Source: Lysobacter terrestris (GTDB lineage Bacteria; Pseudomonadota; Gammaproteobacteria; Xanthomonadales; Xanthomonadaceae). Taken from it: a stretch of DNA of 64,000 nucleotides. Where the stretch lies: assembly GCF_014489475.1 (NCBI RefSeq), contig NZ_CP060820.1, positions 620,001 to 684,000 of the forward strand, written 5' to 3'. Numbering within the stretch: position 1 is the first letter of the stretch; each line of letters starts with the position of its first letter. The notes under the pieces were generated by a model. The model did not search any database and was not told the origin of the DNA. It was given only the letters and a program-made list of their open reading frames with translations. Below are positions 61,938-64,000 of this stretch, piece by piece. Both the position numbers and the translations under genes were made by a program.

Positions 61938-63212
61938 TCAGGCAAAGCGGATGCTGGCGATCGTGCCGCGTCCCGGCTGGCTTTCCAGCCGCACCGGCCA
62001 GCCGAAGCGCTCACCGAGGCGACGCACGATCGAGAGGCCCATGCCGCGGCCTTCCTCGCGCCCGTGATCGGCCCGGTAGAACGGATCGAAGGCCTTGACC
62101 AGAATTTCCGGCGACATGCCGATGCCGGTATCGCGCACCACGATCTGCTCGGGCATCAGCACCAGTTCGATGCGGCCCTCGTCGGTGAAGCGCACGGCGT
62201 TGCCGAGCAGGTTGCCCACCATCACCGCGAGCACGTGCGGCGGCGCGAACAGCGTGGGCGCGCCCTGGTCGATGACTTCCAGCTCGATCGGCCGACCGGA
62301 CAGCAACGGCTGCACCCGCGCCACTTCGTGCGCGACGACTTCGCGCACGTCGAACTCCTCGCTCAGCGGTTCGACCTCCGCCTCGCGCGCGAGGATCAGG
62401 AAGGCATCGATCACCGCCTCCATGTCGCGGCCGGCGCGCTGGATGCGCGAAAGCGAGCGCAACTGCCGTTCGTTCGCGCCCGGATCGGCCAGCATCAGGT
62501 CGCTGGCCACGCGAATCACCGTCAGCGGCGTGCGCAGTTCGTGGCTGGCGTCGCGAGTGAAGTCGCGTTCGCGCTGCACGAAGTCGGTGACGCGATCGGC
62601 CAGTCCGGTCAACGCCCCGGTGAGTTGGGCGACTTCGCTGCCCGAATCCGGCGGCAGCTTGCCCGGGCGGATGGCATCGGTGTCGGGTGCGCGCGGATCC
62701 CACTGCGCCACGATGCCCGCCAGCCAGCTCACCGGCACCACCATCCGCTTGGTCGTGCGGTACGTCAGCCAGGCCATCAGGTACGAGGTGGCGAGCGCGA
62801 ACAGCAAGGCGCCCAGCGTGGTCCATACGATCACCGTGTCGATGATCTCGGTGTCGATCGCCAGCACGAACCGCCCCTGCGGGCGATCGTCGACGTAGAC
62901 GAAATGCCGGAATGCCAGCTGGTTCAATCCCTGCGGCAGGTCGCGTGCGGTCGGCGGCAGGGCGTCGAAGCCGCCATCGGGCGGCACGAAGTAGCTGCGC
63001 AACGTACGGCCGTTGAGCAGGGCGCCCGCGCCTGCGTCGCCCCCCGGGTACTGCTGCCAGAACAACGTCGCCTCGCGCTTCGCGGTCCAGGTCACCACCG
63101 ATTGGCGCACCGCCAGGCCCATCGCCAGCATGAAAAGGCACAGCGCAACGCTGGCGACCAGCGCCTGGGCGATGAAAGCCAGTTTGATCTTTCGTGGCAG
63201 CGCCTGCGGCAT
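61938..63212 (-). CDS. Sensor histidine kinase, two-helix periplasmic sensor
   Basis: 424 residues. Two membrane helices (~11-34 and ~126-149) enclose a small periplasmic sensor, followed by a HAMP-like linker. HisKA has His224 in RDASHELRTPLTVIR. The ATPase domain has NLLGNAVRFT (N box), VVRDTGIGMSPE (G1) and GRGMGLSIVRRL (G2). It begins seven bases after the response regulator stop. The efflux adaptor gene follows after 81 bases, so it likely controls that transporter. Confidence 0.95.
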   Translation of the reverse strand: MPQALPRKIKLAFIAQALVASVALCLFMLAMGLAVRQSVVTWTAKREATLFWQQYPGGDAGAGALLNGRTLRSYFVPPDGGFDALPPTARDLPQGLNQLAFRHFVYVDDRPQGRFVLAIDTEIIDTVIVWTTLGALLFALATSYLMAWLTYRTTKRMVVPVSWLAGIVAQWDPRAPDTDAIRPGKLPPDSGSEVAQLTGALTGLADRVTDFVQRERDFTRDASHELRTPLTVIRVASDLMLADPGANERQLRSLSRIQRAGRDMEAVIDAFLILAREAEVEPLSEEFDVREVVAHEVARVQPLLSGRPIELEVIDQGAPTLFAPPHVLAVMVGNLLGNAVRFTDEGRIELVLMPEQIVVRDTGIGMSPEILVKAFDPFYRADHGREEGRGMGLSIVRRLGERFGWPVRLESQPGRGTIASIRFA

Positions 63213-63219
63213 GACGCGG

Positions 63220-63930
63220 TCAGTCGGGCGGTTGCGATATGTCCGCCACGCGATAACCGGCGCTCTGAACGGTGTGCAGCAATTGTTTGTCGAAGGGTTT
63301 GTCGATGGTCTTGCGCAGGTTGTAGAGGTGGCTGCGCAGCGTGTCCGAATCCGGCAGCCCGTTGCCCCAGATCTCGCGCTCGATCTCCTGGCGGCTGACC
63401 ACGCGCGGCGACTCGCGCATCAGGATCGTCAGCAGGCGCAGGCCGATCGGCGAGAGCTGCAACTCGGTGCCGTCGCGGGTCACGCGCAGGCTGGCGGGAT
63501 CGAGCACGAGGTCGGCGACCTTGAGCACTTCGCCGCCGACCTGGCGGCGCTCGCGGCGGATCAGGGCGCGCAGGCGCGCTTCCAGTTCCTGGATCGCGAA
63601 CGGCTTGGTCAGGTAATCGTCGGCGCCGACCGACAGGCCGTTGAGCTTCTCGTCCAGCGTGTCGCGCGCCGTCAGCATCAGCACCGGCGTGGACTTGCGC
63701 GCTTCCTCGCGCAGCTTCTTGCAGACCTCGATGCCGTCCATGCGTGGCAGCATCAGGTCCAGCACGATCACGTCGTAACTGTTCTCGGTGGAGAGGCGAT
63801 AGCCGTCCAGGCCGTCGGCGGCGAAATCCACCTCGAAGCCGCGCCCTTCCAGGTACTCGCCTACCATTTCGGAGATGTTGCGGTTGTCCTCGACGATCAG
63901 GACCAGGCCACCGTCACGGGTTGATTGCAT
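63220..63930 (-). CDS. OmpR/PhoB-family response regulator
   Basis: 236 residues from the ATG at 63930, with GGGAG upstream. In the receiver domain the phospho-acceptor is Asp58 in VIVLDLMLPRMDG and the conserved Lys is Lys109 in DDYLTKPF. The winged-helix DNA-binding domain follows (SHLYNLRKTIDKPFDKQLLHTVQSAGYRV). It is the first gene of a minus-strand run to kinase, adaptor, ATPase and permease. Its promoter region extends to the window edge. Confidence 0.95.
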   Translation of the reverse strand: MQSTRDGGLVLIVEDNRNISEMVGEYLEGRGFEVDFAADGLDGYRLSTENSYDVIVLDLMLPRMDGIEVCKKLREEARKSTPVLMLTARDTLDEKLNGLSVGADDYLTKPFAIQELEARLRALIRRERRQVGGEVLKVADLVLDPASLRVTRDGTELQLSPIGLRLLTILMRESPRVVSRQEIEREIWGNGLPDSDTLRSHLYNLRKTIDKPFDKQLLHTVQSAGYRVADISQPPD

Positions 63931-64000
63931 GAGCACAGGCTCCCTGTTCACTTCAGGTTTGTGAAGATGCACCGCTCAGGGTAGACGCTCCGTGAAGATC

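Overview
The window is high-GC DNA (about two thirds G+C by eye), densely packed with genes, and looks chromosomal. It most resembles the Xanthomonadaceae (Lysobacter, Luteimonas or Xanthomonas type). The supporting signs are the lptD-surA-pdxA-rsmA-apaG-apaH block followed by convergent lgt-thyA-folA, a metX-metB-hom operon behind a SAM riboswitch, a very large TonB-dependent receptor, a FadE-type acyl-CoA dehydrogenase beside a TetR regulator, and dispersed GTCATCCCGG-type inverted repeats. I see no phage, integrase, transposase, CRISPR array, rRNA or tRNA. The species assignment is an inference.

Layout. 1-5 kb: the N-terminal 891 residues of a propeller-type sensor kinase (cut by the window edge), a YceI / cytochrome b561 / YceI operon and a glutaredoxin-like protein. 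5-9 kb: serine dehydratase and a MASE1-GGDEF-EAL cyclic-di-GMP enzyme. 9-12.5 kb: methionine operon metX-metB-hom on the minus strand with ATGA start/stop overlaps and a SAM-I riboswitch leader. 12.6-17 kb: a beta-propeller lipoprotein, an M23 peptidase, release factor 3 and a small membrane protein. 17-22 kb: an Asp/Asn-hydroxylase-like oxygenase coupled to a sulfotransferase, a hemolysin-III-type membrane protein, a CBS protein, a glycosyltransferase, MtgA and Hsp33. 22-30 kb: an unrecognised exported protein with a good promoter, a 550-bp non-coding stretch, a 998-aa TonB-dependent receptor, two more Fe(II)/2-oxoglutarate oxygenases and a TPR-sulfotransferase. 29.6-39 kb: GTP-dependent PEP carboxykinase, TetR regulator and fadE with an operator-like palindrome over the promoter, a hotdog-fold protein, a DUF1304 protein, an MFS transporter and a GMC oxidoreductase. 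39-43 kb: an M48 protease with LemA, and a serine hydrolase. 43-52.6 kb: outer-membrane biogenesis and housekeeping genes. 52.7-58 kb: two TPM-domain proteins with a second LemA, TerC, DgkA, a VOC protein and an isoaspartyl peptidase. 58-64 kb: response regulator, histidine kinase, MacA-type adaptor, ABC ATPase and MacB-type permease, all on the minus strand, most simply read as a sensor-controlled tripartite efflux system.

The strongest lead for something undescribed is a recurring pairing of Fe(II)/2OG hydroxylases with sulfotransferases. It occurs twice within about 12 kb (16.9-18.2 kb and 26.7-29.6 kb), and the second set flanks a TonB-dependent receptor. This would fit a hydroxylate-then-sulfate modification route tied to an outer-membrane receptor or its ligand. 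The gene families and layout are visible in the sequence; the function is inference. Other points are the SAM riboswitch, the TetR/fadE promoter architecture, two independent LemA loci, a MacA-type adaptor carrying a large helical insert, and at least four inverted-repeat elements in intergenic gaps.
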